From CAYSGL01 sp964520985 (GTDB lineage: Bacteria; Pseudomonadota; Alphaproteobacteria; Micavibrionales; Micavibrionaceae), in the NCBI GenBank assembly GCA_964520985.1, contig CAZFPB010000001.1, forward strand, positions 186,001 through 250,000: a stretch of DNA of 64,000 nucleotides, read 5' to 3'. The position numbers and the translations under genes are program-made. This document shows, piece after piece, positions 1 to 9,289 of the stretch (positions are counted from its first letter, which is position 1; each line of letters opens with the position of its first letter). The notes beneath the pieces were generated by a model, which worked only from the letters and a program-made list of their open reading frames with translations, did not search any database and was not told the origin of the DNA.

Positions 1-897
1 CGTCAATGAGCCCGCACCTGAAACAATGTCAGAGAGCGTTAAGCCAAAACCATTCGTATCAAATGTACCGCCCGACGCTCCAAGTGCAACATTGCGCGCA
101 CTGGTAAAGCTAGCACCTGTTAGCAGCGTTCCGCCGTTGAGGGTGAGTGTGCCGGATGTGTTCCCGAGTTGGTTATCAGCGCTGACATTTAAAATTCCGC
201 CGCTAATCGTCCATGGCGTAACCGCACTTGTGCTGTTGACGATTGTCCAAGTACCGCTGCCGGTCTTTTCAAATTTATCGAAGCCAAACAGGAGCGTGCC
301 GACCCAGCTTGCATCATAAGCGCCTGAGCCCTCCAATACGAGTGTATCGTCTGTTCCCGAGCCTGCGAGGAAATTGCCGCCGGGCGAAGCGGTGCCTTGG
401 ACGATAAGGCGTGCATTGCTTTCGCCGAAATTAACGGCGGTGCCGTTTGCCCCGTAAATACCGCCTCCCAGATTGACAGTGAAATTCTCACCGGCATTGC
501 CCATGTAGACGATGGCTGCATCGGTAAAGGCCTGTATGCCTGAGCCATTTTCAATCGTGATCGTGCTGCCGCCTTTGGCGCGAATGCTATCGACGTAAGA
601 TTGGATAACGCTGCTGCCCGTTACATTAACCGTAGTGCCTGTGCCTAGATTGATTGCGTGACTGCCCGGAGTTTGTAGCATGGCGCCGCCGCTGACATTA
701 ACCGTGACGTTACTCGCATTCGTGTTATCAATGCCGGTGCTGCTCGTACCTGTACAGTTGATGGTTTCTCCGCCGGTCGGGCTCGTCGTCGGTGCGCACT
801 GCGCAAGCGCTTGACCCGACAGGCCAAACGTCATCAGGCCCATCAGGGCGGTCCCGGAAAGAAGGGCGGACCGCATGGGAGTCAAAACGCGCAACAT
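1..897 (-). CDS. Autotransporter-like beta-helix surface protein, 3' part off the window
   Basis: The frame reads left from an ATG at 897 and is still open at base 1, giving 299 codons. Residues 1-32 look like a signal peptide, with a hydrophobic core and cleavage near ALA|Q; an in-frame ATG at 876 (codon 8) gives a tighter signal. The rest is rich in Gly, Ser, Thr and Asn with repeating short beta-strand patterns, as in right-handed beta-helix passengers. Around residues 210-240 the pattern KTGSGTWTI then ISGGILNVSADNQLG resembles the autotransporter-associated beta-strand repeat. The expected C-terminal beta-barrel would lie to the left, so secretion by type V is inferred. It lies downstream of exoD-dsbB on the same strand, 93 bases after dsbB. 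Confidence 0.75.
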   Translation of the reverse strand, partial: MLRVLTPMRSALLSGTALMGLMTFGLSGQALAQCAPTTSPTGGETINCTGTSSTGIDNTNASNVTVNVSGGAMLQTPGSHAINLGTGTTVNVTGSSVIQSYVDSIRAKGGSTITIENGSGIQAFTDAAIVYMGNAGENFTVNLGGGIYGANGTAVNFGESNARLIVQGTASPGGNFLAGSGTDDTLVLEGSGAYDASWVGTLLFGFDKFEKTGSGTWTIVNSTSAVTPWTISGGILNVSADNQLGNTSGTLTLNGGTLLTGASFTSARNVALGASGGTFDTNGFGLTLSDIVSGAGSLT

Positions 898-990
898 ACA
901 GGGCGAATCTTACCATGGTTGTGCGCTTTTACGCCATCTTCAAACGGCGCAAGAAGTTGAAAGTCCTCAGATATTCGGTCTTTTTGTGAT

Positions 991-1473
991 TTATTTTCTA
1001 TAAAGAGTGCAGGCGGCAAATCCCGCCAGAACGGCACAGAAAATCACATTGTAATTCGCCATGGACAGACCGGCGATGGGGTCAACCCAGGCAATGGCAT
1101 CGCAGGCGGTCACCGGGGCGGCTTCGATCCGCGCCATGAGATCGTCGATGCTGCCGCTCAAGTCCGGGGTGGAGCAGCCTTCCAGGAAGGAGCGCCACCA
1201 TTTGCGCTCGACGCCCGTGTGATAGGCGGCGATGACAGCGTTCAGCGCAAAGGAGAGGGATATCAGCCCTAAAAACACGCGCGGATGCTTATTGAGCACA
1301 TAACCGATAATACCCAGTGCGATGATCACGGCATAAGGCACGCGCTGGTACAGGCACAAAATGCACGGCGCGAGGCCAAAGCCATATTGCGCGATATATG
1401 CCATGCCGAGTGCTGCCGCAGAAATACCGGCGAAGAGGAGAAGCATCAGGCGGTGGCTCGACAGGAGACTCAT
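991..1473 (-). CDS. dsbB: Disulfide bond formation protein B (DsbB)
   Basis: Inner-membrane quinone reductase that reoxidises the periplasmic thiol oxidase DsbA. With the ATG at 1473 the protein is 160 aa, the usual size, with four hydrophobic helices. The first redox pair is the CILC motif (Cys37, Cys40) at the end of helix 1; the second pair is Cys100 and Cys124 in the large periplasmic loop. I chose ATG 1473 over the GTG at 1482 because it forms an ATGA overlap with the stop of exoD, typical of translational coupling. Family assignment is firm from the cysteine layout and topology; the partner DsbA is not in the window. Confidence 0.88.
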   Translation of the reverse strand: MSLLSSHRLMLLLFAGISAAALGMAYIAQYGFGLAPCILCLYQRVPYAVIIALGIIGYVLNKHPRVFLGLISLSFALNAVIAAYHTGVERKWWRSFLEGCSTPDLSGSIDDLMARIEAAPVTACDAIAWVDPIAGLSMANYNVIFCAVLAGFAACTLYRK

Positions 1474-2102
1474 GCGAGCCACGATAGGAAGAAGTCTTTC
1501 ATGATGTCCAGCGCTTTCATGCCGAAAATGGCATAGAGGGTTAGAACGCCGATAACCCAGCTAAGACCGAAGATCATGCCGACCAGCACGGCCAGCCCGT
1601 CGCGCATTAGTACCCCGATCGCCATAATGGCAATGCCGATCGCGGGAGCCGTGTTGACGAACGGCAGGGGCAGCGCGCCGCACACCGCCATGATAAGGCC
1701 GGTAAAGCCGATGAGGTGGGAAATTCTGCCTTCCGTCATGTGGCCCATGCGCGGCTTGATAAACCATTCAAGGCGCAGAACCCAGGGAATGGTCATATCG
1801 AGAATTTTCTGGAAGAGTCCCTGGTCAATATGTCCTTTAAGAACTTTTTCCGGCATCCACACCGTGTGGCGGCCGACCGTCTGCTGCCAGGTGAGCACGA
1901 TCAAAGGGATGGCGATCAGCGTATTGATGCCCGGCATCGGGATGGGCACGGCGGCGGGCAGGGTAAAAATGAACAGCAGAATGCCGAATCCGCGTTCGTG
2001 AAAGGCCTCCATAATGGCGCTGACCGAGATCTTCTCGTCGGTGAAATCCGTTTTCATGCCTTCCAGCAGGTCGGAGAGGGCGCGGGGCGTTGACATTTCC
2101 AT
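1470..2102 (-). CDS. ExoD family membrane protein
   Basis: About 210 aa with an N-terminal amphipathic region (TPRALSDLLEGMKTDFTDE) and several membrane helices with glycine- and proline-rich turns such as LPAAVPIPMPGINTL. This matches the ExoD family (PF06055), described in rhizobia as affecting exopolysaccharide synthesis and alkaline tolerance; the biochemical role is not known. The start is uncertain between ATG at 2102 and ATG at 2096; neither has a convincing ribosome binding site. It is translationally coupled to dsbB by a four-base overlap. Confidence 0.8.
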   Translation of the reverse strand: MEMSTPRALSDLLEGMKTDFTDEKISVSAIMEAFHERGFGILLFIFTLPAAVPIPMPGINTLIAIPLIVLTWQQTVGRHTVWMPEKVLKGHIDQGLFQKILDMTIPWVLRLEWFIKPRMGHMTEGRISHLIGFTGLIMAVCGALPLPFVNTAPAIGIAIMAIGVLMRDGLAVLVGMIFGLSWVIGVLTLYAIFGMKALDIMKDFFLSWLA

Positions 2103-2154
2103 CAAATTACGGCTTTCTACCTTCGATATTACAAACCAAGGCCATTCTTATAAC

Positions 2155-2241
2155 GCGGGTGTGGTGAAATTGGTAGACGCGCCAGACTCAAAATCTGGTG
2201 TCTTAACAGACGTGCCGGTTCGAGTCCGGCCACCCGCACCA
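2155..2241 (+). tRNA. tRNA-Leu, anticodon CAA
   Basis: The acceptor stem GCGGGTG (2155-2161) pairs with CACCCGC (2231-2237), followed by discriminator A and an encoded CCA. The anticodon arm CCAGA-CTCAAAA-TCTGG gives anticodon CAA, reading TTG. The long variable arm (around TGTCTTAACAGACG) is the class II signature of leucine tRNA, and the T arm contains GGTTCGAGTCC. Confidence 0.95.
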
Positions 2242-2305
2242 TCTCTTTATTGTCAGCCCACCTGATCGCGGTTATAAAACGAAGACCTTTCGTAACGATG
2301 ACTGC

Positions 2306-4204
2306 ATGATTTTAGAGCCACAGACAAGTTTTCCTTCAGCACAGAGCGGTAAAGCGGTTCACCGGATCGATATCGACGGTTTGCGCGCGCTGGCGGTGGC
2401 CGTGGTGGTGTTGTTCCATGCCGATCTGCTGCCGGGCGGATTCATCGGGGTTGATATCTTTTTCGTGATATCGGGTTACCTGATGGCGTCGATTATTTCG
2501 CAGGCGCTGGACGATGGCCGTTTTTCCCTGATGGATTTTTATGCACGGCGCGCCCGTCGTATTATTCCGGCGCTGGTCGTGGTGATGGCCATTATCGCCG
2601 TGGCGGGCAGTCTGTTCATGCTGCCCCATGATATCAAGGATCTGGGCCGCTCGATTGTTGCGGCGTCGACGTTCACTTCGAACTTGTGGTTTCGCGATAT
2701 CGCCGCCGATTACTTCGCGGCGGAGAATGTGTTGTACCAGCCGATGCTGCATAGCTGGTCGCTTGCCGTGGAAGCACAATTTTATGTGATGTTCCCGCTG
2801 GTGCTGATCCTTATTCACGCGCTGGCAAAACGCCGTACCTTGTTGCTGATCGCCAGCCTTGCCCTGATTTCGCTATGCTATAGTGCGTACGCCGTTCACA
2901 GCGATCCGCAGGCCGCGTTTTATCTGCTGGCATCGCGTATGTGGGAATTGCTGGCGGGTGCACTGATTTATTTCCTGCCGCCTCTGGCGCGCAGACAAGG
3001 CGTCGTCGCGGCGCTGGGCGCTGTATGTATTGCCATCGCTTTGTGCGCGTACCATCCGGCGATCGGTTTTCCGGGGCTGGCTGCTTTATTACCAGTCATC
3101 GGCGCCGGGCTGATTTTATACGCAAGGCCGGGCATGCAGGGTCCTTCAGCTATTCGTACGCTGCTGACATCTTTCCCCGTCGCGACGACCGGAAAAATTT
3201 CTTATTCGCTCTATCTGTGGCATTGGCCGCTGTTTGTGTTTGCGCGCTATAATCTGGGCCCGGAATTGCCGCTCGCGCTTGATGTCTGCCTGATTGTGCT
3301 GGCTGTTTTATTATCGTGGGCTTCCTGGCGCTGGGTGGAGCAACCGTTTTTACAAACGCCGCAAGGCGTGTCTGTTTATAAAAAAATGATGGCACCGCTT
3401 GCCATGATTGCGGTGCTGATTTGCATCGGCGGCATTGTTAAAAATGTTGTGCCGAAATATACGCACCTGCTGCTGCCGGAAAAAGTGGTGGCTCTGGCCG
3501 AAGCGGAACGTGATTTCGTGCGGGGCGATTGCGATGTGCCCAATGACAAAGATTTTCCGTGTCGTTTCGGGGCGAAGGGACAGGCACCGACGGTCCTCGT
3601 CTGGGGGAATTCCTTTGCGCGCATGTGGATGCCGGGACTGGATGTTATTGCCGGTGAATATGAGGCGGCGGGTATTGCCGCCATTCGCAGCGCGTGCCGT
3701 CCTGTCGGCAATGAAGAAAGCGACGCCGAATGCGCGGCCTTCAATCAGCAGACGTTGAACTTTATTCTCGCCAATCCGGCTATTGAGACGGTTGTTTTGT
3801 CAGCCAACTGGACGACGACACCGTCATTTAATAACGAGCTTGAACAGATTATTCGCCAATTGTCGGACAAGAAAAAACGTATTTATTTTGTAATGAAGCC
3901 GCCCCATCCGGATTATCCCGTACCGCGCGCGCTGGCGCTGGCCGAATTACGCAGTGATAAGCCGCCGCAGCCTATCGCGCGCGCTGTGCATGAAGCGGAA
4001 AGAAAACAGTACCAGTCTATTCTGGAGCCTTACATAAAAAACGGTATGCTGCGCGTGATCGATCCGACCGACAATTTATGCGCGAAAGACATTTGCCCCG
4101 TTCAAAACGCGCAAGGGGATGTGCTGTATTATGATGGCGCTCACGTCACCAAGACCGCCGCTATATTGCACCGCGGTATTTTTTCTCCCGTTTTCTCAAA
4201 CTGA
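2306..4204 (+). CDS. OafA-type acyltransferase with C-terminal SGNH domain
   Basis: A 632-aa fusion. The N-terminal part (about 20-370) is an acyltransferase-3 membrane domain: it opens with HRIDIDGLRALAV and carries the conserved Arg20 and His38 (LFHAD), followed by about ten membrane helices. The C-terminal part (about 395-632) is SGNH-like: block I reads WGNSF with Ser436, in place of the usual GDS, and the catalytic pair is Asp610 and His613 in DGAH. Such proteins O-acetylate lipopolysaccharide, capsule or peptidoglycan; the substrate here is not evident. It ends one base before the uvrA stop codon, so the two genes converge with no spacer or separate terminator. Confidence 0.88.
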   Translation: MILEPQTSFPSAQSGKAVHRIDIDGLRALAVAVVVLFHADLLPGGFIGVDIFFVISGYLMASIISQALDDGRFSLMDFYARRARRIIPALVVVMAIIAVAGSLFMLPHDIKDLGRSIVAASTFTSNLWFRDIAADYFAAENVLYQPMLHSWSLAVEAQFYVMFPLVLILIHALAKRRTLLLIASLALISLCYSAYAVHSDPQAAFYLLASRMWELLAGALIYFLPPLARRQGVVAALGAVCIAIALCAYHPAIGFPGLAALLPVIGAGLILYARPGMQGPSAIRTLLTSFPVATTGKISYSLYLWHWPLFVFARYNLGPELPLALDVCLIVLAVLLSWASWRWVEQPFLQTPQGVSVYKKMMAPLAMIAVLICIGGIVKNVVPKYTHLLLPEKVVALAEAERDFVRGDCDVPNDKDFPCRFGAKGQAPTVLVWGNSFARMWMPGLDVIAGEYEAAGIAAIRSACRPVGNEESDAECAAFNQQTLNFILANPAIETVVLSANWTTTPSFNNELEQIIRQLSDKKKRIYFVMKPPHPDYPVPRALALAELRSDKPPQPIARAVHEAERKQYQSILEPYIKNGMLRVIDPTDNLCAKDICPVQNAQGDVLYYDGAHVTKTAAILHRGIFSPVFSN

Positions 4205-7054
4205 TCACTCGGCCGCTTCAGCAAACGGTTTTTTCTCGAGGATCGCCTTGAGATAGTGGCCGGTATAACTGCCCTTGGCTTTGGCGATGTCTTCGGGCGT
4301 GCCCGATGCGATCACCTGACCGCCTTTGTGGCCGCCTTCGGGGCCGATATCGATAACGTGGTCGGCAGTCTTGATGACTTCGAGGTTATGCTCGATCACC
4401 ACAACCGTGTTGCCTTGGTCGACGAGCGCGTGGAGCACTTCAAGCAGTTTGCGCACGTCTTCGAAGTGCAGGCCGGTGGTTGGCTCATCGAGAATGTAGA
4501 GCGTTTTACCGGTCGAGCGTTTCGAGAGCTCTTTCGAGAGTTTCACACGTTGCGCTTCACCGCCGGATAATGTGGTGGCGGGCTGGCCGACCTTGATGTA
4601 GCCAAGACCGACTTCTTTCAAGGTTTCCATCTTGTCGCGGATGGTAGGGACTGCTTTGAAAAATTCAGCGGCGTCTTCAATCGTCATGTCGAGGATATCG
4701 GCGACTGACTGGTTCTTGAATTTGATCTCCAGTGTTTCGCGGTTGTAGCGTTTGCCCTGACATTGCTCGCACGTCACATAAACGTCGGGCAGGAAGTGCA
4801 TCTCAATTTTAATGACGCCATCGCCCTCGCAGGCTTCGCAGCGGCCGCCTTTGACGTTAAACGAGAAGCGGCCGGGACCATAGCCGCGCGCCTTGGATTC
4901 CGGCAGGCCGGCGAACCATTCGCGGATAGGGGTGAAGGCGCCTGTATAGGTCGCGGGGTTGGAGCGCGGTGTGCGGCCAATGGGCGACTGATCGATATCG
5001 ATAACTTTGTCGAGGAATTCGAGGCCTTTTAATTCTTTGTAGGGCAGGGGATATTCACGCGTCTTCATCAGCTTTTGCGAGACGGCACGATAGAGTGTAT
5101 CGATGGTGAAGGTTGATTTGCCCGAGCCGGATACGCCCGTTACACATGAGAACGTGCCGAGCGGAATTTCGCCGGAGATATTTTTCAAATTGTTACCCGT
5201 GGCGCCGGTCAATTTCAGCGACTGACCCTTTTTACCAACGCGGCGTTTGGCCGGGATCGGTACTTCGCGTTGGCCCGTCAGATATTTTGCGGTCAGCGAA
5301 TTCTTGCTTTTCATCACGGCGGCGGGCGTGCCCTGCGCAATGATTTCGCCGCCATGGACGCCCGCGCCGGGGCCGATATCGATCAGATAATCGGCGGCAC
5401 GGATGGCGTCTTCATCATGTTCGACGACCAGCACCGTGTTGCCGATATCGCGCAGGTGGCGCAGCGTGTCGAGCAGGCGATTGTTGTCGCGCTGGTGCAG
5501 GCCGATGGACGGTTCATCGAGCACGTAGAGAACACCCGTGAGGCCTGAGCCGATTTGCGAGGCAAGGCGGATACGTTGCGATTCACCGCCCGACAAAGTA
5601 GCGCTCGAGCGTGAAAGCGTGAGGTAATCCAGCCCGACATTCATCAGGAAGTTCAGGCGGTCGTTGATTTCTTTTAGGATTTTGTCGGCAATTTGCAGAC
5701 GCTGTTTATCCAGTTTTTTGTGCAATCCGCCAAACCATTTCACGGCATCTTCAATCGACAGTTCGGAAATTTCGCCGATATGCTTCATGTCGATTTTGAC
5801 GGCGAGCGCTTCCGGCTTCAGGCGGTAAGAGTGACAGACTTCACACGGCTGGCTGGTCTGGTATTGCGATAGTTCATCGCGCACCGGCTGTGAATCTGTT
5901 TCCAGCAGGCGGCGCTCCAGATTGGGAATAACACCTTCAAACGGTTTGCTTGTCGTGTAGGTGCGTGTGCCATCATCATAGGTGAAGGCGACATCGTCTT
6001 CCGTGCCATATAAAATGGCGTTGCGGGTATCTTCGTCGAGTTTTTTCCACGGAGTCGTCATCTTCGCGCCCATGGCATCGGCAACCGCTTCGAGGGTTTG
6101 CAGGTAATAGCGCGAGAAGTTTTTCGACCATGGCGCGATAGCGCCTTTTTCTAACGACAGATCGGGGTCGGGCACCACAAACTGCTCATCCATGCTCATC
6201 AACGCGCCAAGGCCATCACACGCGGGGCAGGCGCCATGCGGAGAGTTGAATGAGAACAGGCGCGGTTCGATCTCGGCAATGGTAAAGCCCGATACGGGAC
6301 AGGCAAATTTTTCGGAATAGATGGTCTGTTTGCCTGTATCGGCGTTTTCGATGAGGAGTAACCCATCGGCCAGACGCAGCGCCGTTTCAACGGAATCAGC
6401 CAGACGGTTGCCGAGATCGTCGCGAATAACAATGCGGTCGACGACGACTTCTATATCGTGTTTGAGTTTTTTGTTCAGTGCCGGGACTTCGTCGATCTCA
6501 TACAGCTTCCCGTCAATCTTGACACGCTGGAATCCCTTGGCCTGCAATTCTTTCAGTTCTTTTTTATATTCGCCTTTACGGCCCCGCACGATCGGTGCGA
6601 GGACGTAGAGTTTCGTGCCATCGCCCATCGCCATGATCTGATCGACCATCTGCGTGGCAGTCTGACTTTCAATCGGCAGGCCGGTCGCGGGTGAGTAGGG
6701 AATGCCGACGCGTGCCCAGAGCAGACGCATATAATCATTGATTTCGGTGACTGTCCCGACGGTCGAGCGCGGATTTTTCGAGGTGGTTTTCTGTTCGATG
6801 GAAATAGCGGGCGAGAGACCTTCGATGGAATCCACATCCGGCTTTTGCATCATTTCCAGAAACTGGCGCGCATAGGAGGAGAGCGATTCCACATAGCGGC
6901 GCTGCCCCTCGGCATAAATCGTATCGAAGGCGAGCGAGGATTTGCCCGAGCCGGACAGGCCCGTAACCACCACCAGTTTGTCGCGTGGGATATCGACGTT
7001 GATATTTTTGAGGTTATGTTCCCGCGCCCCGCGGACAGCAATGGTTTTCAGCAT
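4205..7054 (-). CDS. uvrA: Excinuclease ABC subunit A
   Basis: Damage-recognition ATPase of nucleotide excision repair, 949 aa, normal length. Walker A motifs are GLSGSGKSS (32-40) and, in the second half, GVSGSGKST; both ABC signatures (LSGGESQR, LSGGEAQR) are present. The second zinc module is complete (CEACEGDG then CEQCQGKR). The first reads CPVSG then CPACDG, so one of the four usual cysteines is Ser; I recall this from other alphaproteobacterial UvrA proteins, and the ATPase motifs are intact. It is transcribed alone, divergent from the small gene at 7215. Confidence 0.98.
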   Translation of the reverse strand: MLKTIAVRGAREHNLKNINVDIPRDKLVVVTGLSGSGKSSLAFDTIYAEGQRRYVESLSSYARQFLEMMQKPDVDSIEGLSPAISIEQKTTSKNPRSTVGTVTEINDYMRLLWARVGIPYSPATGLPIESQTATQMVDQIMAMGDGTKLYVLAPIVRGRKGEYKKELKELQAKGFQRVKIDGKLYEIDEVPALNKKLKHDIEVVVDRIVIRDDLGNRLADSVETALRLADGLLLIENADTGKQTIYSEKFACPVSGFTIAEIEPRLFSFNSPHGACPACDGLGALMSMDEQFVVPDPDLSLEKGAIAPWSKNFSRYYLQTLEAVADAMGAKMTTPWKKLDEDTRNAILYGTEDDVAFTYDDGTRTYTTSKPFEGVIPNLERRLLETDSQPVRDELSQYQTSQPCEVCHSYRLKPEALAVKIDMKHIGEISELSIEDAVKWFGGLHKKLDKQRLQIADKILKEINDRLNFLMNVGLDYLTLSRSSATLSGGESQRIRLASQIGSGLTGVLYVLDEPSIGLHQRDNNRLLDTLRHLRDIGNTVLVVEHDEDAIRAADYLIDIGPGAGVHGGEIIAQGTPAAVMKSKNSLTAKYLTGQREVPIPAKRRVGKKGQSLKLTGATGNNLKNISGEIPLGTFSCVTGVSGSGKSTFTIDTLYRAVSQKLMKTREYPLPYKELKGLEFLDKVIDIDQSPIGRTPRSNPATYTGAFTPIREWFAGLPESKARGYGPGRFSFNVKGGRCEACEGDGVIKIEMHFLPDVYVTCEQCQGKRYNRETLEIKFKNQSVADILDMTIEDAAEFFKAVPTIRDKMETLKEVGLGYIKVGQPATTLSGGEAQRVKLSKELSKRSTGKTLYILDEPTTGLHFEDVRKLLEVLHALVDQGNTVVVIEHNLEVIKTADHVIDIGPEGGHKGGQVIASGTPEDIAKAKGSYTGHYLKAILEKKPFAEAAE

Positions 7055-7214
7055 ATCGTTCTATCTTTGTTCTTTCCGCTTCTTTTGTAATATGGCTTGA
7101 TATAGGGTGCAAGAACAAAAAGATAAATGGTTAAGAAAATTATAGAGCCACCTTGAAAATTTTGAAGCCCGGTTTAAGTAGAGCAGCCGATAATTTAAAG
7201 AGGAGAGAATATTT

Positions 7215-7565
7215 ATGCCTTTGCTGGTATCGCCGATAGACGGCTCCCCGATGAAACAGATTGTCCGCAACGGCGTGGAGATCGATATGTGTCCATCGAC
7301 AGGCGGCGTATGGCTGGACAAGGGAGAGCTTGAAAAATTGCTGTCTCTGGCCCAAGAGGCCGTGAATGATGATGAGGACGATTTCAAGCGTTTTAAGGAA
7401 GACAAATCGCGAGGCCGCATTTCGGCATCGGATTACGAATACGATCCCCGCTATGAGCGCCAGATGCCCAAACACCGTAAATATGATGACGATGACTACG
7501 AGGATTATTACAAGTATAAGCGCGGCAAGAAGAGCAAGCTGATGAGCATTCTCGATATGTTCTAG
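7215..7565 (+). CDS. Degenerate TFIIB-like zinc-ribbon protein
   Basis: A 116-aa protein with a strong GAGGAG ribosome binding site before ATG 7215. Residues 1-45 (LLVSPIDGSPMK, then EIDMCPSTGGVWLDKGELEKLL) match the zf-TFIIB family (PF13453), whose members normally have CPxC and CPxCGGVWLD. Here only Cys28 remains of the four ligands, so a structural zinc site is unlikely. The rest is acidic then basic, ending in a Lys/Arg/Tyr-rich tail with DDDDYEDYY. Function unknown. It stands alone and is followed by a strong terminator. Confidence 0.72.
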   Translation: MPLLVSPIDGSPMKQIVRNGVEIDMCPSTGGVWLDKGELEKLLSLAQEAVNDDEDDFKRFKEDKSRGRISASDYEYDPRYERQMPKHRKYDDDDYEDYYKYKRGKKSKLMSILDMF

Positions 7566-7584
7566 AATGATTTAGATTTTATAT

Positions 7585-7619
7585 AAAGGCGCAAGGATCT
7601 GGTTTTTTGCGCCTTTTTA
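7585..7619 (+). terminator. Rho-independent terminator after the zinc-ribbon gene
   Basis: AAAGGCGCAA pairs with TTGCGCCTTT around a short loop and is followed by a T run. It lies 20 bases after the stop of the gene at 7215-7565. Confidence 0.85.
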
Positions 7620-7726
7620 ATGTCAGGAACAGGGTGGAACTTTTTTCTAAGCAGTCGCCTTGATTGTTTTAGGTGCCGTCTTAGGTTGAAGTCTCCACTA
7701 TTATTTATCCAAGGAGATATTTTACC

Positions 7727-8359
7727 ATGTCATACGAACTCTACACCATGGCCGGCAGCTGCTCGATGGCCGTGCACGCAATTATGAATGAGCTGAAGCT
7801 GAACCCGACCGTTCACATTGTTGAAAAGAATGACGGGCCGAATGGGATCAAGTCGCCAGCCTATCTGAAGATCAACCCGCGCGGCAACGTGCCTTGTCTT
7901 GTGGAAGATGGTAAAGCAACGATTGAGGGCGCTGCCATCATCACCTATCTTTGCGACAAGGAAGGCAAGCTCCTCCCGAAAAGCGGATATGAGCGCGCGC
8001 AAGCCCTGCAATGGTTGATGTTTGCCAATTCGACGCTGCATCCTGCTTATGGCCGCACTTTCTGGCTGAACACCAACTTGCCGGAAGATCAGCGCGACGC
8101 CGCTGTCAAAACCGCCCGCAGCCAGATTCAGGATCTGTGGAATTATGTGGAAAGCCAGCTTGAAGCAAACGGTACGACCTATCTGGCTGGTAATGAGCCT
8201 ACGGCAGCGGATTTCCTGGTGACGACCATCGCCAACTGGAACGCGGCGGCCTACAAGTTCGGCCCTAAAACCAAGGCGATCTTCAAAAATATTTCGGCCC
8301 GTCCGTCCTACCAGCAGGCGCTGGCGGTGGAGCAGATTGAATACAACGCAGCCGCTTAA
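7727..8359 (+). CDS. Glutathione S-transferase family protein
   Basis: 210 aa with a thioredoxin-fold N-terminal domain (1-80) and an all-helical C-terminal domain (about 90-205), the GST layout. The N-terminus YTMAGSCSMAVH places Cys12 where beta-class bacterial GSTs have their active cysteine. The cis-proline motif is GNVPCLV, followed by IEGAAIITYL, where Gly replaces the Ser that usually binds glutathione. The ribosome binding site AAGGAG precedes ATG 7727 with good spacing. Likely cytosolic detoxification or thiol exchange; the substrate cannot be told. Monocistronic by context. Confidence 0.88.
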   Translation: MSYELYTMAGSCSMAVHAIMNELKLNPTVHIVEKNDGPNGIKSPAYLKINPRGNVPCLVEDGKATIEGAAIITYLCDKEGKLLPKSGYERAQALQWLMFANSTLHPAYGRTFWLNTNLPEDQRDAAVKTARSQIQDLWNYVESQLEANGTTYLAGNEPTAADFLVTTIANWNAAAYKFGPKTKAIFKNISARPSYQQALAVEQIEYNAAA

Positions 8360-8377
8360 CTATTGACGGTATCTCTA

Positions 8378-8569
8378 TTAGCGCAGGGCGATCATTTGAT
8401 TGGCCTGCGCTTTTGCGAGTGCGGCGGCCTGCTGATTGATTGTTTCATACGCGGCAACCTGTAACTTCAGATCTTTATTTTCCGTGCTCTCGGTGCGCAG
8501 GCGCGTATCCAGCGTACCAATCATGTTCATGATGATCAAAAACAGGATGCTCTCTAAGATGAGTTTCAT
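8378..8569 (-). CDS. Small membrane-anchored hypothetical protein
   Basis: A 63-aa frame: a hydrophobic N-terminal helix (ILESILFLIIMNMIG, residues 4-18) followed by a charged, Ala/Gln-rich segment that could form a coiled coil. The start at 8569 has GGGGTC upstream as a weak ribosome binding site. I do not recognise a family. It lies between the GST and ssb genes on the opposite strand. The composition argues for a real gene, but length alone does not prove it. Confidence 0.5.
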   Translation of the reverse strand: MKLILESILFLIIMNMIGTLDTRLRTESTENKDLKLQVAAYETINQQAAALAKAQANQMIALR

Positions 8570-8718
8570 ATAAAAGACCCCAAAATTCCCTCACTATAAG
8601 TTTACATAATAAAAATAAACGGCACGTTATTCATGAATAAAATGTAATGTTTCGGTAAGGTTTTATTAACCAATATCGGTGGCGCAGAGAAAAGCCTGTA
8701 TAACGCACGGCCTTGGCA

Positions 8719-8746
8719 TTGACGGGCAGGGATGTTGTTTTATAGT
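8719..8746 (+). promoter_or_regulatory. Sigma70-type promoter for ssb
   Basis: TTGACG (8719-8724), a 16-base spacer, then TATAGT (8741-8746). This puts transcription start about 33 bases before the ssb ATG at 8786. Confidence 0.6.
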
Positions 8747-8785
8747 AGGCCCATTCAACACATAGAGATCCAAGGAAGACGAGTA

Positions 8786-9277
8786 ATGGCTGGCAGCGTG
8801 AACAAGGTAATTTTAATCGGTAATCTGGGCGCTGACCCTGAAATTCGCTCGATGCAGAGCGGGGATGAGGTATGCAACCTCTCGATCGCCACATCGGAAA
8901 GCTGGAAAGACAAAGCCTCTGGCGAGAAAAAAGAAAAAACCGAATGGCACCGCGTCGTCGTGTTCAACCAGAACATCGTCAATCTATGCAAAAACTACCT
9001 GAAAAAAGGCGCGAAAGTTTACATCGAAGGCCAACTGGAAACACGCAGCTGGGATGACAAAGAATCCGGCCAGAAAAAATACACGACCGAAGTCGTAGTG
9101 AAAAACTTCCGCGGCGACCTGACCATGCTCGACACGCGCACAGGCGCTGGTGGCGGCATGAGCAACGGCCCGCAGGATAACTACCAGTCGCAAGGCGGCG
9201 GGTCCTCGTTTGGCGGCCAATCGCAACAGCGTCAGAGCGCCCCGGTCGATGAATTTGAAGATGAAATCCCTTTCTAG
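8786..9277 (+). CDS. ssb: Single-stranded DNA-binding protein
   Basis: 163 aa starting at ATG 8786, preceded by AAGGAAGACGAG. A frame start at 8732 would add 18 unrelated residues and overlap the promoter, so it is rejected. The OB fold occupies about 1-110, opening with AGSVNKVILIGNLGADPE. A Gly/Gln/Ser-rich linker follows, and the C-terminus ends FEDEIPF, the acidic tip that recruits partner proteins such as RecG, RecO, PriA and the polymerase chi subunit. Coats single-stranded DNA in replication and repair. Confidence 0.97.
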   Translation: MAGSVNKVILIGNLGADPEIRSMQSGDEVCNLSIATSESWKDKASGEKKEKTEWHRVVVFNQNIVNLCKNYLKKGAKVYIEGQLETRSWDDKESGQKKYTTEVVVKNFRGDLTMLDTRTGAGGGMSNGPQDNYQSQGGGSSFGGQSQQRQSAPVDEFEDEIPF

Positions 9278-9289
9278 TAGACTAGGGTA

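Noticed and set aside
2089..2117. TTGACA at 2089 as a promoter for tRNA-Leu
   Set aside because: No -10-like sequence at 16-18 bases downstream.
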